Below the pieces are notes generated by a model. The model was not told where the DNA came from, did no database searches, and saw only the letters and a program-made list of their open reading frames with translations. Below are positions 25,265 through 33,703 of a stretch of 64,000 nt of DNA, in pieces (the stretch's first letter is position 1; each line of letters begins with the position of its first letter). Source of the stretch: Promicromonospora sp049532985 (lineage in GTDB: Bacteria > Actinomycetota > Actinomycetes > Actinomycetales > Cellulomonadaceae); the NCBI RefSeq assembly GCF_049532985.1, contig NZ_CP186693.1, positions 3,658,001 through 3,722,000 on the forward strand, given 5' to 3'. The position numbers and the translations under genes were made by a program.

Positions 25265-26241
25265 TGCGGCCCTACACCTACGCCCAGCCGCGCTCGGTGC
25301 GCCAGGCCCTGCGCGACGCCGGGCCGGACACCGCGTTCCTGGCCGGTGGCACCACGCTGGTGGACCTGATGAAGCTCGAGGTGATGACGCCCGAGCACGT
25401 GGTGGACATCAACCAGCTCCCGCTGGACGGCATCACGCTGAACGGCAAGGGCCTGCACGTCGGCGCGCTGGAGCGGATGAGCGACGTCGCCGCCCACCCC
25501 GTGGTCCGTGAGCACTACCCGGTCATCGCCCAGGCGCTGGAGCTCAGCGCGTCGGGTCAGCTGCGCAACATGGCCACCATCGGCGGCAACCTGCTGCAGC
25601 GCACCCGCTGCGGGTACTTCCGGGACGTGTCCACCCCGTGCAACAAGCGCGAACCGGGCTCCGGCTGCTCGGCGCTGGAGGGCATCAACCGCGGCCACGC
25701 CGTCCTGGGCACCAGCGACGCCTGCATCGCCACCCACCCCAGCGACCTCGCCGTGCCGCTGGTGGCGCTGGGCACGACGGTGCACCTCGCCTCCCCGCGC
25801 GGCACCCGCAGCGTGCCGCTGGACACCTTCTACGCCCTGCCCGGCAGCACGCCCGACGTCGAGAACGTGCTGCGGCCGAACGAGCTCGTCACCGGCATCA
25901 CGGTGCCCCGCTCCCCCTGGGCCGCGCGCTCCCTGTACGTGAAGGTCCGTGACCGGCAGTCCTACGAGTTCGCGCTCACCTCCGCCGCCGTCGCGCTCCA
26001 GCTGCGCGGCAGCACCATCGTGCAGGCCCGGATCGCGGCCGGCGGCGTGGGCACCCGGCCGTGGCGGCTGCCGGCGGTGGAGCACGCCCTGGCCGGCCGG
26101 CCCGCGACGTCCGCCACGTTCGAGGCAGCCGTCCGGCGTGCCGCGGACGGCGCCCGGCCGCGCGAGCACAACGCGTTCAAGCCCGCGCTGCTGCGCCGCA
26201 CCCTGGTCCGGGCCCTGACCGAGCTCGTGGAGAGCCGATGA
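25264..26241 (+). CDS. Aldehyde oxidoreductase FAD-binding subunit with extra FeS insertion (PaoB/YagS-like)
   Basis: A 325-residue FAD subunit (FLAGGTTLVDLMK; QLRNMATIGGNLLQRTRC). Four cysteines near residues 116, 126, 135 and 154 lie in RCGYFRDVSTPC, GSGCSALEG and SDACIATHPSD. They match the insertion that carries an additional [4Fe-4S] cluster in E. coli PaoB and is absent from ordinary xanthine dehydrogenases. This places the system with the periplasmic PaoABC aldehyde oxidoreductases. Its start overlaps the small-subunit stop, and it is followed after 27 bp by xdhC. Confidence 0.92.
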   Translation: MRPYTYAQPRSVRQALRDAGPDTAFLAGGTTLVDLMKLEVMTPEHVVDINQLPLDGITLNGKGLHVGALERMSDVAAHPVVREHYPVIAQALELSASGQLRNMATIGGNLLQRTRCGYFRDVSTPCNKREPGSGCSALEGINRGHAVLGTSDACIATHPSDLAVPLVALGTTVHLASPRGTRSVPLDTFYALPGSTPDVENVLRPNELVTGITVPRSPWAARSLYVKVRDRQSYEFALTSAAVALQLRGSTIVQARIAAGGVGTRPWRLPAVEHALAGRPATSATFEAAVRRAADGARPREHNAFKPALLRRTLVRALTELVESR

Positions 26242-26268
26242 GCGGCCGGCCCGACGGCGCGAGGGCGG

Positions 26269-27435
26269 GTGACGGCCATGCTTGAGCTCGCCCCTGAGCT
26301 GCTCGGACGGGTCCGGCGCGGCACCCCGTTCGTGACTGCCACCGTGACCGGCGTGGCCGGTAGCGCCCCCCGGCAGCCCGGCTCGTCGCTCGTCGTGGAC
26401 GCGGACGGCGCCGTGCTGGGCAACGTGTCCGGCGGGTGCGTCGACGCCGCCGTCCACGAGGCGTGCCAAGAGATGCTGGCCGGAGACCACGCCCCGCAGA
26501 CCCTGCGGTTCGGGTACTCCGACGCCGACGCGATCGGCGTGGGCCTGACCTGCGGCGGCACCATCGAGCTGCTCCTGCGCCACCACGACCCGGCCGCCGG
26601 ACCTGCCGCGGAGCGGGAGCTCGGACCGGCCCTCGCCGACGCCGCGGACGGCCGGGCGGTGGCCGTGGCCACGGTCGTGCACGGCCCGGACGCCCACCTC
26701 GGGCGGACCATCGTCGTACGGCCGGGCCGGCCGCCGCAGGGCTCCCTGGGCGACGAGCTGCTCGACCGGGTGGCCGAGGCCCGGGCCGCCGACCTGCTGC
26801 ACGCCGGGCAGACCGGCACCGTCGAGGTCGGGGTGGCCGACAGCTACTGCCGTGAACCCATGACCCTGCTGGTGGAGTCCAGCGCCCCGCCCCCGCGGAT
26901 GCTCGTCTTCGGCGCCATCGACCACGCCGCGGCCCTCGCCCGGCTCGGCACCTTCCTGGGCTACCGGACGACCGTCTGCGATGCCCGGGCCACGTTCGCC
27001 ACCCCGGAACGGTTCCCGGACGCCGAGGTGGTCGTGGACTGGCCCCACCGCTACCTCCAGGCCCAGGCCGACGCCGGGCTCCTCGACGCCCGCACCGTCG
27101 TGTGCGTGCTGACCCACGACCCCAGGTTCGACCTCCCGCTCCTGACCGCCGCCCTGCGCATGCCGGTGGCCTACGTCGGCGCCATGGGCTCGCACCGCAC
27201 CCACGAGGAACGCCTCGCCCGGCTCCGCGACGCCGGTCTGACCAGCGGCGAGCTCGACCGCCTGCACTCCCCCATCGGCCTCGACCTCGGTGCCCGCACC
27301 CCGCACGAGACCGCGCTGTCGATCGCCGCGGAGATCGTCGCCCACCGGCACGGCGGTACAGGGGCACCCCTGAGCACCGGCGTCCCCATCCACCGCAGTG
27401 CCCCGCCGGCCGGCGCACTCGCCCTCAGCAGCTGA
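26269..27435 (+). CDS. XdhC/CoxI-family molybdenum cofactor chaperone (PaoD-like)
   Basis: A 388-residue cytoplasmic maturation factor that in this family binds modified Mo cofactor and inserts it into the large subunit. Seen: N-terminal XdhC domain (GVAGSAPRQPGSSLVV, GNVSGGCVDAAVHE, LTCGGTIELLL) and C-terminal Rossmann domain (RMLVFGAIDHAAALARLG, VVDWPHRYL, AYVGAMGSHRTHEERLARL). It lies between the FAD subunit and the second large subunit, in one probable transcript. A GTG at 26,269 and an ATG at 26,278 are both possible starts; GAGG favours the first. Confidence 0.88.
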   Translation: MTAMLELAPELLGRVRRGTPFVTATVTGVAGSAPRQPGSSLVVDADGAVLGNVSGGCVDAAVHEACQEMLAGDHAPQTLRFGYSDADAIGVGLTCGGTIELLLRHHDPAAGPAAERELGPALADAADGRAVAVATVVHGPDAHLGRTIVVRPGRPPQGSLGDELLDRVAEARAADLLHAGQTGTVEVGVADSYCREPMTLLVESSAPPPRMLVFGAIDHAAALARLGTFLGYRTTVCDARATFATPERFPDAEVVVDWPHRYLQAQADAGLLDARTVVCVLTHDPRFDLPLLTAALRMPVAYVGAMGSHRTHEERLARLRDAGLTSGELDRLHSPIGLDLGARTPHETALSIAAEIVAHRHGGTGAPLSTGVPIHRSAPPAGALALSS

Positions 27436-27445
27436 AGGAGTCACG

Positions 27446-29704
27446 ATGCCCCGTACCCCAGTCGGACGCGAGACCGACCGCGTCGACGGCAGACTGAAGG
27501 TCACCGGCGCGGCCGAGTACTCGGGTGACTACCGCGCCACCGACCTCGCCCACGCCCACCTCGTGACCAGCACCGTCGCACGAGGCACCATCACCGGGAT
27601 CGACACGGCCGCCGCGCTCGCGGCGCCCGGTGTCCTGCGCGTGTACGCCGCACCGGAGCCTCGCCTCAACCTGTACCCGATCACCGGCCCGCTCGCCGGC
27701 TTCGTGGAGAACTACCTCCCCCTGAAGGACACGGAGATCCGGTTCCACGGACAGGCCGTCGCGATGGTCGTCGCCGAGACCCCCGAGCAGGCACGCGACG
27801 CCGCAGCGCTGATCACCACGACCTACGACACCCGCCCCCCGCGCACCTCCCTCGCGGACGAGCCCCACGTGCCGGCCGGCCCCACCCTCAGCGGGTCGCC
27901 GAGCAGCGTCGAGGTGCTGGCTCCCGGCGTCGGGTCGATCGACGACGCGCTCGCCGCCAGCGACGTCGTCGTCGAGGCCGAGTTCCACCAGAACATCCAG
28001 CACCACGTGGCCATGGAGCCCCACGCGATCCTCGCGGTCTGGGACGGCGACCGGGTCACGATCCACGCCGGCGCGCAGATCCCCGCGGCGTTCGCGCTCG
28101 GGATGTCCCAGCGGCTCGGGGTGCTGCCCCAGAACGTCCAGCTGATCAGCAAGTACGTGGGCGGTGCGTTCGGCGCCCGCGTCATCCTGTGGAGCGACAC
28201 CCCGCTCCCCGCCGCCGCGGCCCGCGAGCTCGGCCGCCCCGTCCGGCTCGTCCTGACGCGCGAGCAGATGTTCACGCTCACCGGTCACCGTCCCGAGCTC
28301 ACGCAGACCGTCCGGCTGGGCGCCTCCCGCGACGGCGTCCTGAACGCCGTCAGCCATCGGAGCGTCTCCGAGCGCCCGACCACCGTCGCCTTTCCCATGA
28401 CGCCTGCCCACAACACCACGGACGCGCTGTACCGGACGCCCAACCTGCACGTCCACGCGGAGCTGGCCGTCCTGGACATCCCCGGGAGCCGCGCGATGCG
28501 CGGGCCCAACGAGGCTCCCGGGTCCTTCGCCCTGGAGACGGCCATGGACGAGCTGGCCGTCGCCACCGGCGTCGACCCGGTCGAGCTGCGGCTGCGCAAC
28601 CACGCCACCGCACACCCGGTCTCCGGTCTGCCCTGGTCGAGCAAGCACCTCGAGGAGTGCTACCGCGTCGGGGCGGAACGCTTCGGCTGGTCCGCCCGCA
28701 GCGCCACGCCCCGGTCACGCGTCGACGGTCAGTGGCTGTACGGCACGGGCATGGCCGCAGCCATCTATCCGGCGCACCGCCGTCCCGCGAGCGTGCGGGT
28801 CCGGCTGCTCGACGACGACACCGCCGTGGTCTCGACCGGGATCTCGGACTTCGGCACGGGCGGGCAGACCATGGTCGCGGTCTCCGGCGCCGACGCCCTG
28901 GGGCTGCCGCTGGACCGCGTGACGCCCGAGATCGGCGACTCCCTGCTGCCTCAGGGCGCGCCCGCCGTGGGCTCCAGCGCCACGCACGCCACCGTGCCCC
29001 TGGTCGTGAACGCCGCCCGCGACGCGATCACCGAGCTCAAGCGGCTCGCCGTCACCGACGAGGCATCGCCCTGGCACGGCGCGAGCCCGGACGACCTGCG
29101 CTACGAGCGTGGGATCGTGCACGGCCTCGGCCGCTCGATGACCTTCGGTCGCCTGCTCAGGGCCGTGGGCTCGCCGGGCATCACCACGCTCGCCGAGTCG
29201 GCCGGCGACGCCGACCCGGGGTACGTGCACCACAGCTTCGGCGCCCACTTCTGCGAGGTCCGCGTCAACCGCTTCACCGGCGAGACCCGCGTCACCCGGT
29301 TCACGACGGTGGCCGACGTCGGCCGCGTGATCAACGCCAAGGCCGCCCGGAGCCAGCTCGTCGGCGGCGTCATCTTCGGCATCGGCCACGCCCTCCTGGA
29401 GGAGAACCACCTGGAGCTCACCACCGGACGCCTGACGAACAGCACCCTGGCCGACTACCTGGTGCCCGTGAACGCCGACGTGCCCGACATCGACGTGGTC
29501 ATGCTCGACCGCCCCGATCCCGTCCTCACCGGACCGCTCGGCGACGGCAGCGAGGAGGTCGGGACCCGGAGCCTGGGCGCCCGGGGCCTGGGCGAGATCG
29601 GCACCGTGGGCTCGGCGGCCGCGATCGGCAACGCCGTCTACAACGCGACCGGTGTGCGGGTGCGCAACGTGCCCATCACGCCCGACAAGCTGATCTCGCT
29701 GTAG
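27446..29704 (+). CDS. Molybdenum aldehyde oxidoreductase large subunit (PaoC/YagR-like), copy 2
   Basis: A 752-residue paralogue of the protein at 21,702, with the same blocks (VDGRLKVTGAAEYSGDY, YVGGAFGAR, GPNEAPGSFALETAMDELA, HSFGAHFCEVRVNRFTGE). The active-site motif GARGLGEIGT is intact. It is about 16 residues longer, mainly through an insertion before that motif (DGSEEVGTRSLGARG). It starts 10 bp after xdhC with GAAGGAG ahead of the ATG. Both large subunits look functional, so the locus may make two enzymes with different substrate pockets from a shared small/medium pair. Confidence 0.9.
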   Translation: MPRTPVGRETDRVDGRLKVTGAAEYSGDYRATDLAHAHLVTSTVARGTITGIDTAAALAAPGVLRVYAAPEPRLNLYPITGPLAGFVENYLPLKDTEIRFHGQAVAMVVAETPEQARDAAALITTTYDTRPPRTSLADEPHVPAGPTLSGSPSSVEVLAPGVGSIDDALAASDVVVEAEFHQNIQHHVAMEPHAILAVWDGDRVTIHAGAQIPAAFALGMSQRLGVLPQNVQLISKYVGGAFGARVILWSDTPLPAAAARELGRPVRLVLTREQMFTLTGHRPELTQTVRLGASRDGVLNAVSHRSVSERPTTVAFPMTPAHNTTDALYRTPNLHVHAELAVLDIPGSRAMRGPNEAPGSFALETAMDELAVATGVDPVELRLRNHATAHPVSGLPWSSKHLEECYRVGAERFGWSARSATPRSRVDGQWLYGTGMAAAIYPAHRRPASVRVRLLDDDTAVVSTGISDFGTGGQTMVAVSGADALGLPLDRVTPEIGDSLLPQGAPAVGSSATHATVPLVVNAARDAITELKRLAVTDEASPWHGASPDDLRYERGIVHGLGRSMTFGRLLRAVGSPGITTLAESAGDADPGYVHHSFGAHFCEVRVNRFTGETRVTRFTTVADVGRVINAKAARSQLVGGVIFGIGHALLEENHLELTTGRLTNSTLADYLVPVNADVPDIDVVMLDRPDPVLTGPLGDGSEEVGTRSLGARGLGEIGTVGSAAAIGNAVYNATGVRVRNVPITPDKLISL

Positions 29705-29751
29705 CGCTGCGGTGCCGGGCCACGAGCCCGGCACCGGAGCGACCCGTCAGC

Positions 29752-29850
29752 ATCGACCGCAAGCGGGAAGGCCCGCCGCGCCTCGTCCCAGCTCGGCTCG
29801 CCGGGCAGGACGAGACTGCCGTCGAGCTGCTGGCTGGGGATGTGCGGCGC
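29752..29850 (-). pseudogene. Fragment of an FAD-linked oxidase (BBE/GlcD-like) N-terminus
   Basis: One frame reads QQLDGSLVLPGEPSWDEARR then AFPLAVD. This is the conserved opening of berberine-bridge/GlcD-type FAD oxidases, where a 'PGDPGYDEARRxWN' pattern precedes the FAD domain. Nothing of the FAD domain follows, so only a relic is left in the 200 bp between the second large subunit and the tetR gene. Confidence 0.35.
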
Positions 29851-29905
29851 CTGGGCTCGCGTCGAAGCGGGACCCGACCACGTCACCGCAGCGGAGCGCC
29901 CGTTC

Positions 29906-30481
29906 CTAGGCCGACGGCTGCACCGATCGGCAGATCCCGCCGAGAACGAACGTGGTCCGGCGATCGTAGTCCGACCGGGACGGTCGGACGCCGTACTTGA
30001 GGGCGAGTGCGTTGTCGATCGTCAGCGCCTGGAAATCAGTCGGCGTGAACTCGCTGACCAGCACCCCCGCGGCATGTCCTTCCGCGACCAGGTGGTCATG
30101 AAAGGCGCCACCGGCGTGACACAGAGCCATGAGCTGCTCGGAGTCAGGAAATTCCTGCAGAAGAACGTCGTTGACCGCCGGCACCCGGTACTGGATGTCG
30201 CGAAGCGCGCCGACGTAGGAGCGGATTCGGGACCGGATCTCCACGACGGACCGCGCATCGTCGATCACTCTCCTCAGCTCGGCAGCGACGACGTCGTCGA
30301 GGACGGCGTCGATCAGCCCGACCCTCCCCCCGAACCTGTTGAAGATGGTCGCCTTGCTCACCTGCGCGGCTGCGGCGACCTCCTCGAGCGGTGCGGAGAG
30401 GCCCCGCTCCCGGAACACCTGCACCGCCGCGACACGGATCCGGTCGGCATTGCGGCGGGCATCGGTACGAAGGGTCACCAC
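29906..30481 (-). CDS. TetR-family repressor
   Basis: A 191-residue regulator. The HTH is at residues about 10-55 (NADRIRVAAVQVFRERG, LEEVAAAAQVSKATIFNRFGG) and an all-helical ligand domain follows. It is divergent from the NmrA-like gene, with two near-identical palindromes between them, the normal layout for a TetR repressor controlling itself and a divergent NAD(P)-binding protein. It has a GTG start. Codon usage is noticeably more relaxed than in the genes to the left, suggesting more recent acquisition. Confidence 0.88.
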   Translation of the reverse strand: MVTLRTDARRNADRIRVAAVQVFRERGLSAPLEEVAAAAQVSKATIFNRFGGRVGLIDAVLDDVVAAELRRVIDDARSVVEIRSRIRSYVGALRDIQYRVPAVNDVLLQEFPDSEQLMALCHAGGAFHDHLVAEGHAAGVLVSEFTPTDFQALTIDNALALKYGVRPSRSDYDRRTTFVLGGICRSVQPSA

Positions 30482-30506
30482 GACCGACCTCCTTGCTCGA
30501 CGAGAG

Positions 30507-30529
30507 AACTTGACCAGTCAGGTCAACTT
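30507..30529. promoter_or_regulatory. TetR operator 1
   Basis: AACTTGACC, 5 bp, then GGTCAACTT: a palindrome with one mismatch. The right half is identical to operator 2. It is 26 bp upstream of the tetR start. Confidence 0.7.
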
Positions 30530-30552
30530 CGGTCACGATGCTATCGGACATG

Positions 30553-30575
30553 AAGTTGACCTAGCAGGTCAACTT
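30553..30575. promoter_or_regulatory. TetR operator 2
   Basis: AAGTTGACCT, 3 bp, AGGTCAACTT: a perfect 10+10 bp palindrome, 46 bp centre-to-centre from operator 1 and about 64 bp before the NmrA-like start. Confidence 0.75.
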
Positions 30576-30638
30576 CCGCACGAGGTTCCAGGCCAGCCGA
30601 ACCACTGCCCGTGGAGCCGCACACGAAGGGACGCCCTC

Positions 30639-31487
30639 ATGATCATCGTGACCGGAGCGACCGGCGCTCTCAACGGAGCAACGGTCGACCACCTCCTGAA
30701 GCGGGTTCCTCCGGCGCGCATCGGCGTCAGCGTCCGCAACCCCGACCGCGCGAAGCACCTGGCAGACCGAGGTGTCCGCGTGCGGCAGGGAAGCTATGAC
30801 GATGCCGCGGCCCTGCGTCGTTCGTTCGCCGGCGCCGGGCAGGTGCTGCTCGTCTCCTCCAGCGACATCACCGCCGACGTCGTCACCCAGCACCGGACGG
30901 CGATCGATGCCGCCGTCGCCGCCGGGGCGCAACGAATCCTGTACACCAGCACCCACGGAACCGGCTTCGGCACTCCCTATCCTCCGCTCGCGATCCATGC
31001 CGCCGCAGAGCAGCACCTCGCAGCGTCAGGCGTCGCATGGACGGCGCTGCGCAACGGCTTCTACGGAGATCTCCGGCAGCTGCTCGGTCCGTGGCAGGAG
31101 ACGGGGGTGATCGCCAAGCCCGCTGACGGTCCGTTCTCCTGGGTCGATCGGCGTGATGCCGCCGAGGCCGCCGCGGCAATCCTGACCAGCGACTCCCCGT
31201 TCGACGGGCCCGTCGACCTGACGCTGCCCTCACCCGTCACCCTCGAGGACTTCGCCTCGGCGGCGTCCGAGCTCACCGGCCGCGAGGTCCGTCGCATGGT
31301 CGTCGACGACGAGGAGTGGGTGGCCGACGAGATGGCGAACGGCGTTCCGGAGGCGGCCGCGCGCTTCACCCTGTCGATGTTCCAGGCGACACGGAGTGGT
31401 CACTTTGCTTCGTCCGACCCCACGCTCGTCCGGCTTCTCGGGCGGGCGCCGCGGAGCGTTGCCGATCAGCTGGCTGGTCGCGGCTAG
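30639..31487 (+). CDS. NmrA-like NAD(P)-binding protein (quinone reductase 2-like)
   Basis: A 282-residue atypical SDR: NAD(P) motif IIVTGATGALNGATVDHLL at the N-terminus, then RIGVSVRNPDRAKHLADRGVRVRQGSYDD (NmrA/QOR2 pattern), LVSSSDITADVVTQH and WVDRRDAAEAAAAIL. No catalytic Tyr-x3-Lys at the classical place, as usual for NmrA-like proteins. QOR2-type members reduce quinones. It is controlled, very probably, by the divergent TetR through the twin operators. The ATG follows GAAGGG. Confidence 0.85.
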   Translation: MIIVTGATGALNGATVDHLLKRVPPARIGVSVRNPDRAKHLADRGVRVRQGSYDDAAALRRSFAGAGQVLLVSSSDITADVVTQHRTAIDAAVAAGAQRILYTSTHGTGFGTPYPPLAIHAAAEQHLAASGVAWTALRNGFYGDLRQLLGPWQETGVIAKPADGPFSWVDRRDAAEAAAAILTSDSPFDGPVDLTLPSPVTLEDFASAASELTGREVRRMVVDDEEWVADEMANGVPEAAARFTLSMFQATRSGHFASSDPTLVRLLGRAPRSVADQLAGRG

Positions 31488-31640
31488 GCGTCCGCACCTG
31501 CGGCGCTGAGCAAGCTCACAACGAGGCCGCCCAACGGACGCCGGACGTCCTGGGGGTGGGCTCGTCCTGGATCCGGTCGGGCGCCGGCGCCCACCTCGTC
31601 GAGAACGAACGTGCCGCCGAGGCCGACGGCCGGCCCGGGC
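31488..31640. other. Intergenic stretch without a credible gene
   Basis: Between the NmrA-like stop and the MerR-type promoter I see only open frames of poor composition on both strands and no hairpin terminator. It may be degenerate coding DNA, but no family is recognisable. Confidence 0.5.
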
Positions 31641-31671
31641 TTGACCCTGACGCGACGTCATCGTTTGAAGT
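31641..31671 (+). promoter_or_regulatory. MerR-type promoter with 19-bp spacer
   Basis: TTGACC at 31,641-31,646 and TGAAGT at 31,666-31,671 are separated by 19 bp, the over-long spacer typical of MerR-activated promoters. The spacer holds the inverted repeat TGACG-CGA-CGTCA at 31,648-31,660. The expected start point, about 31,678, coincides with an ATG. Confidence 0.6.
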
Positions 31672-31677
31672 TGTCGC

Positions 31678-31809
31678 ATGACACGGATCGGCGTCGACAC
31701 CGGCACCCCGCACTCGGCCACGTTGGCTCTCACCCTCCTGTGGATCAGCGCGGCCGCTCTGCCCCTGCCAGGTCCCGGCCTCCGCCGGCTGGGCCGGGTA
31801 TCACCCTGA
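31678..31809 (+). CDS. Possible leaderless 43-residue ORF coupled to the merR gene
   Basis: The ATG lies where the MerR-type promoter should start transcription, so the mRNA could be leaderless. It encodes a short peptide beginning MTRIGVDTGTPHSATLALTL with a hydrophobic middle. Its TGA overlaps the ATG of the downstream regulator (TGATG). It may be a real micropeptide or just a translational lead-in for the regulator. No homologue is known to me. Confidence 0.35.
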   Translation: MTRIGVDTGTPHSATLALTLLWISAAALPLPGPGLRRLGRVSP

Positions 31810-32504
31810 TGCGCATCTCAGAGCTGGCTCAGCTCGCCGGGGTAACGGTGCGAACCATCCGCTACTACCACCAGGCAGGCGTGCTGCCGGAGCCTCCGCG
31901 TCGGCCCAACGGGTACCGGGACTACACCGCGGACCACCTGGTGGCGGTGCTGAGGATCAACCAGCTGACCGACTCCGGCCTGACGCTGGCGCAGGCCGGA
32001 GTCGTGGCCGCCAGCTCTGGCTCCTCCGCCGACGAGGTGCTGGACGACGCGGACCGCGCCCTGGGAGTGAAGATCACGGCCCTGACCGAACAACGCGAAC
32101 GGCTGGCCCAGGCACGTGCCGGACACCACGTGGGGCTCTCGACGGCGGCAGCCGCACTGAGCCTGACACCCGCCGACACCCCGGTCGCCATCGTGATCGC
32201 CCACCTCTACCGGGAGCACCCGCAGAGCGATGTTCTCGTCGAGGCGCTCCACGACCCGCAGAAGCGGTCGGTCCTGGCGTCCTTGCAGGAGCGCTTCGAG
32301 GCCATCGACGAGAGCACGACCGATGGCGAGCTCGATCAGCTCATGGCCCAGGCGCAGGCACAGTTCGCCGAGGCCCCCGACGGGATGCCGCCACTGACCG
32401 AAGAGCAGTTTCAGGTCCTCCTCGACCTGGCCGAGCACCAGCTGAACGACCGGCAGAAGAGCTTTCTACGAGGCCTGCGTCCCAGGCCGTCGCTCCACGA
32501 CTGA
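31809..32504 (+). CDS. MerR-family transcriptional regulator
   Basis: A 231-residue activator/repressor. The N-terminal winged helix-turn-helix reads MRISELAQLAGVTVRTIRYY, then HQAGVLPEPPRRPNGYRDYT, and a dimerisation helix (ITALTEQRERLAQARAG) follows. The C-terminal half (about 110 residues, FEAIDESTTDGELDQLMAQAQ and LTEEQFQVLLDLAEHQLN) resembles TipAS-like all-helical effector domains. It has no cysteine pattern of metal-sensing MerR proteins, so the ligand is probably organic. It is transcribed from the MerR-type promoter upstream (autoregulation) and probably together with the membrane protein 47 bp downstream. Confidence 0.87.
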   Translation: MRISELAQLAGVTVRTIRYYHQAGVLPEPPRRPNGYRDYTADHLVAVLRINQLTDSGLTLAQAGVVAASSGSSADEVLDDADRALGVKITALTEQRERLAQARAGHHVGLSTAAAALSLTPADTPVAIVIAHLYREHPQSDVLVEALHDPQKRSVLASLQERFEAIDESTTDGELDQLMAQAQAQFAEAPDGMPPLTEEQFQVLLDLAEHQLNDRQKSFLRGLRPRPSLHD

Positions 32505-32551
32505 CCGCGGCTCTCCCGATCACCTGCTCGCCACAACACCAAGGAGTATCC

Positions 32552-33166
32552 ATGCGCCTCTTCGACAACTTCCGAACAGTGCTGCGCGACAACTGGAATG
32601 CCTACCTGATTTCCAACCTCGTGGTCTACGGCACTCTCGTCATGGCGATGATCGCGACCGTCTATCTTCCCGGGCTCCGCGAATGGGGCATGGCGAATAC
32701 CGAAGCCTTCTTGAGCTCGCCCGGGTCATCCGTGATCGTCGAGGCCTATGCCAGCGGCAGCGTCGTGAAGGCATCGCTGCTGACCTTTCTCGGTAACCTC
32801 CTGTTCGCCGCACTGGCGACGACGACGTTGCCCTCGCTCACCATCCCCTTCTTCGGTGTGCTCGCGACGCTCGGGCGCGCAGCATTCATCGGCATGCCGT
32901 ATGCCCCGACAACACTCGAAGAGCTGGTAGTGGTCCTCGTCGCGTCGCCGGTGCTGCTGATCGAGTTCCAGGCCTACGTCCTGGCGATGCTGGGCTCCGT
33001 CATCCTCTGGCGCTCGACCTTCGGGTACCGGCGACGCAACCTGTCGTCGGCCTGGGACGGATACCTCGCAGGCATCAAGGACAACGTGCGGCTCTATCCG
33101 GCGATCATCACGTTGCTTCTTGGTATCGCGGTGATGGAAGCGCTCACGGCTCCGCTGCTGCGGTGA
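32552..33166 (+). CDS. Integral membrane protein of unknown family (SpoIIM-like topology)
   Basis: A 204-residue membrane protein with four to five predicted helices: AYLISNLVVYGTLVMAMIAT, ASLLTFLGNLLFAALATTTL with TIPFFGVLATLG, LEELVVVLVASPVLLIEFQA, and a C-terminal one (AIITLLLGIAVMEALTAPLL). The arrangement reminds me of stage II sporulation protein M/DUF95 proteins, but the resemblance is weak. AAGGAG precedes the ATG. As the only gene after merR it is the likely target of that regulator, possibly an export or resistance function. Confidence 0.7.
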   Translation: MRLFDNFRTVLRDNWNAYLISNLVVYGTLVMAMIATVYLPGLREWGMANTEAFLSSPGSSVIVEAYASGSVVKASLLTFLGNLLFAALATTTLPSLTIPFFGVLATLGRAAFIGMPYAPTTLEELVVVLVASPVLLIEFQAYVLAMLGSVILWRSTFGYRRRNLSSAWDGYLAGIKDNVRLYPAIITLLLGIAVMEALTAPLLR

Positions 33167-33202
33167 GCATCGGTGCGCCGCGACGACGGTCAGCCGTGTG
33201 GG

Positions 33203-33214
33203 TCAGACGTTGAA
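33203..33214. repeat. 12-bp direct repeat, left copy (att-like)
   Basis: TCAGACGTTGAA, identical to 36,962-36,973, where it encodes the last residues and stop of YchF on the minus strand. Here it is followed by GCG, so it would still read Arg-Phe-Asn-Val-stop. It marks the left edge of the AT-richer accessory segment. Confidence 0.5.
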
Positions 33215-33442
33215 GCGTGTTATGTGGGCCTGACCTCGTGGTTCGCCGGTTGGCTTGGTGCCTTGGGGGAACTGTGGGGGAATCGGGCCGGGTGTGCCGC
33301 TGCCGCGAGGGCTGTGGCTGGGACTGCGACGGGCTGTCGTGATTCTCGATGAGCGGACTTGTGCCTGCTCCACTCTGAGGCTACCCGTTCGCCTCGATCA
33401 GGCAGGCGTCTGCTCCTCCAGGAACTTAACGGCAACGCCCCC

Positions 33443-33703
33443 TCACCAGCCCATGTCGCGCGCAACCTCCTCGCGCGCGGTGTCGATCTCGTCCTGCGTC
33501 GCACTGGTGACGTCGGTGTCCTGCTCAAACCGCGACAACAGGTCAACCAGCGCCTGTTTCTCCGCCGGATGCGAGATCGGCACGGCATCGAGATCGACCG
33601 ACATGAGCCAGTCAAAGAGCACGACGGCATCGGCCCGCCAGAGGTTGAGACGAACCGTCGGAAAGTCAGGTCCCATGAACCCGCGCCGCCAGCCGCCAAT
33701 CAT
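33443..33703 (-). CDS. Hypothetical protein (86 aa), possibly truncated by an in-frame TGA
   Basis: A small acidic protein (LWRADAVVLFDWLMSVDLDA, then PAEKQALVDLLSRFEQDT) that overlaps the upstream gene by ATGA. After the stop the same frame continues with GGVAVKFLEEQTPA to a second stop at 33,398, with unchanged base composition. The annotated stop could therefore be a nonsense mutation. No family is recognised. Codon usage is more AT-tolerant than in core genes. Confidence 0.5.
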   Translation of the reverse strand: MIGGWRRGFMGPDFPTVRLNLWRADAVVLFDWLMSVDLDAVPISHPAEKQALVDLLSRFEQDTDVTSATQDEIDTAREEVARDMGW

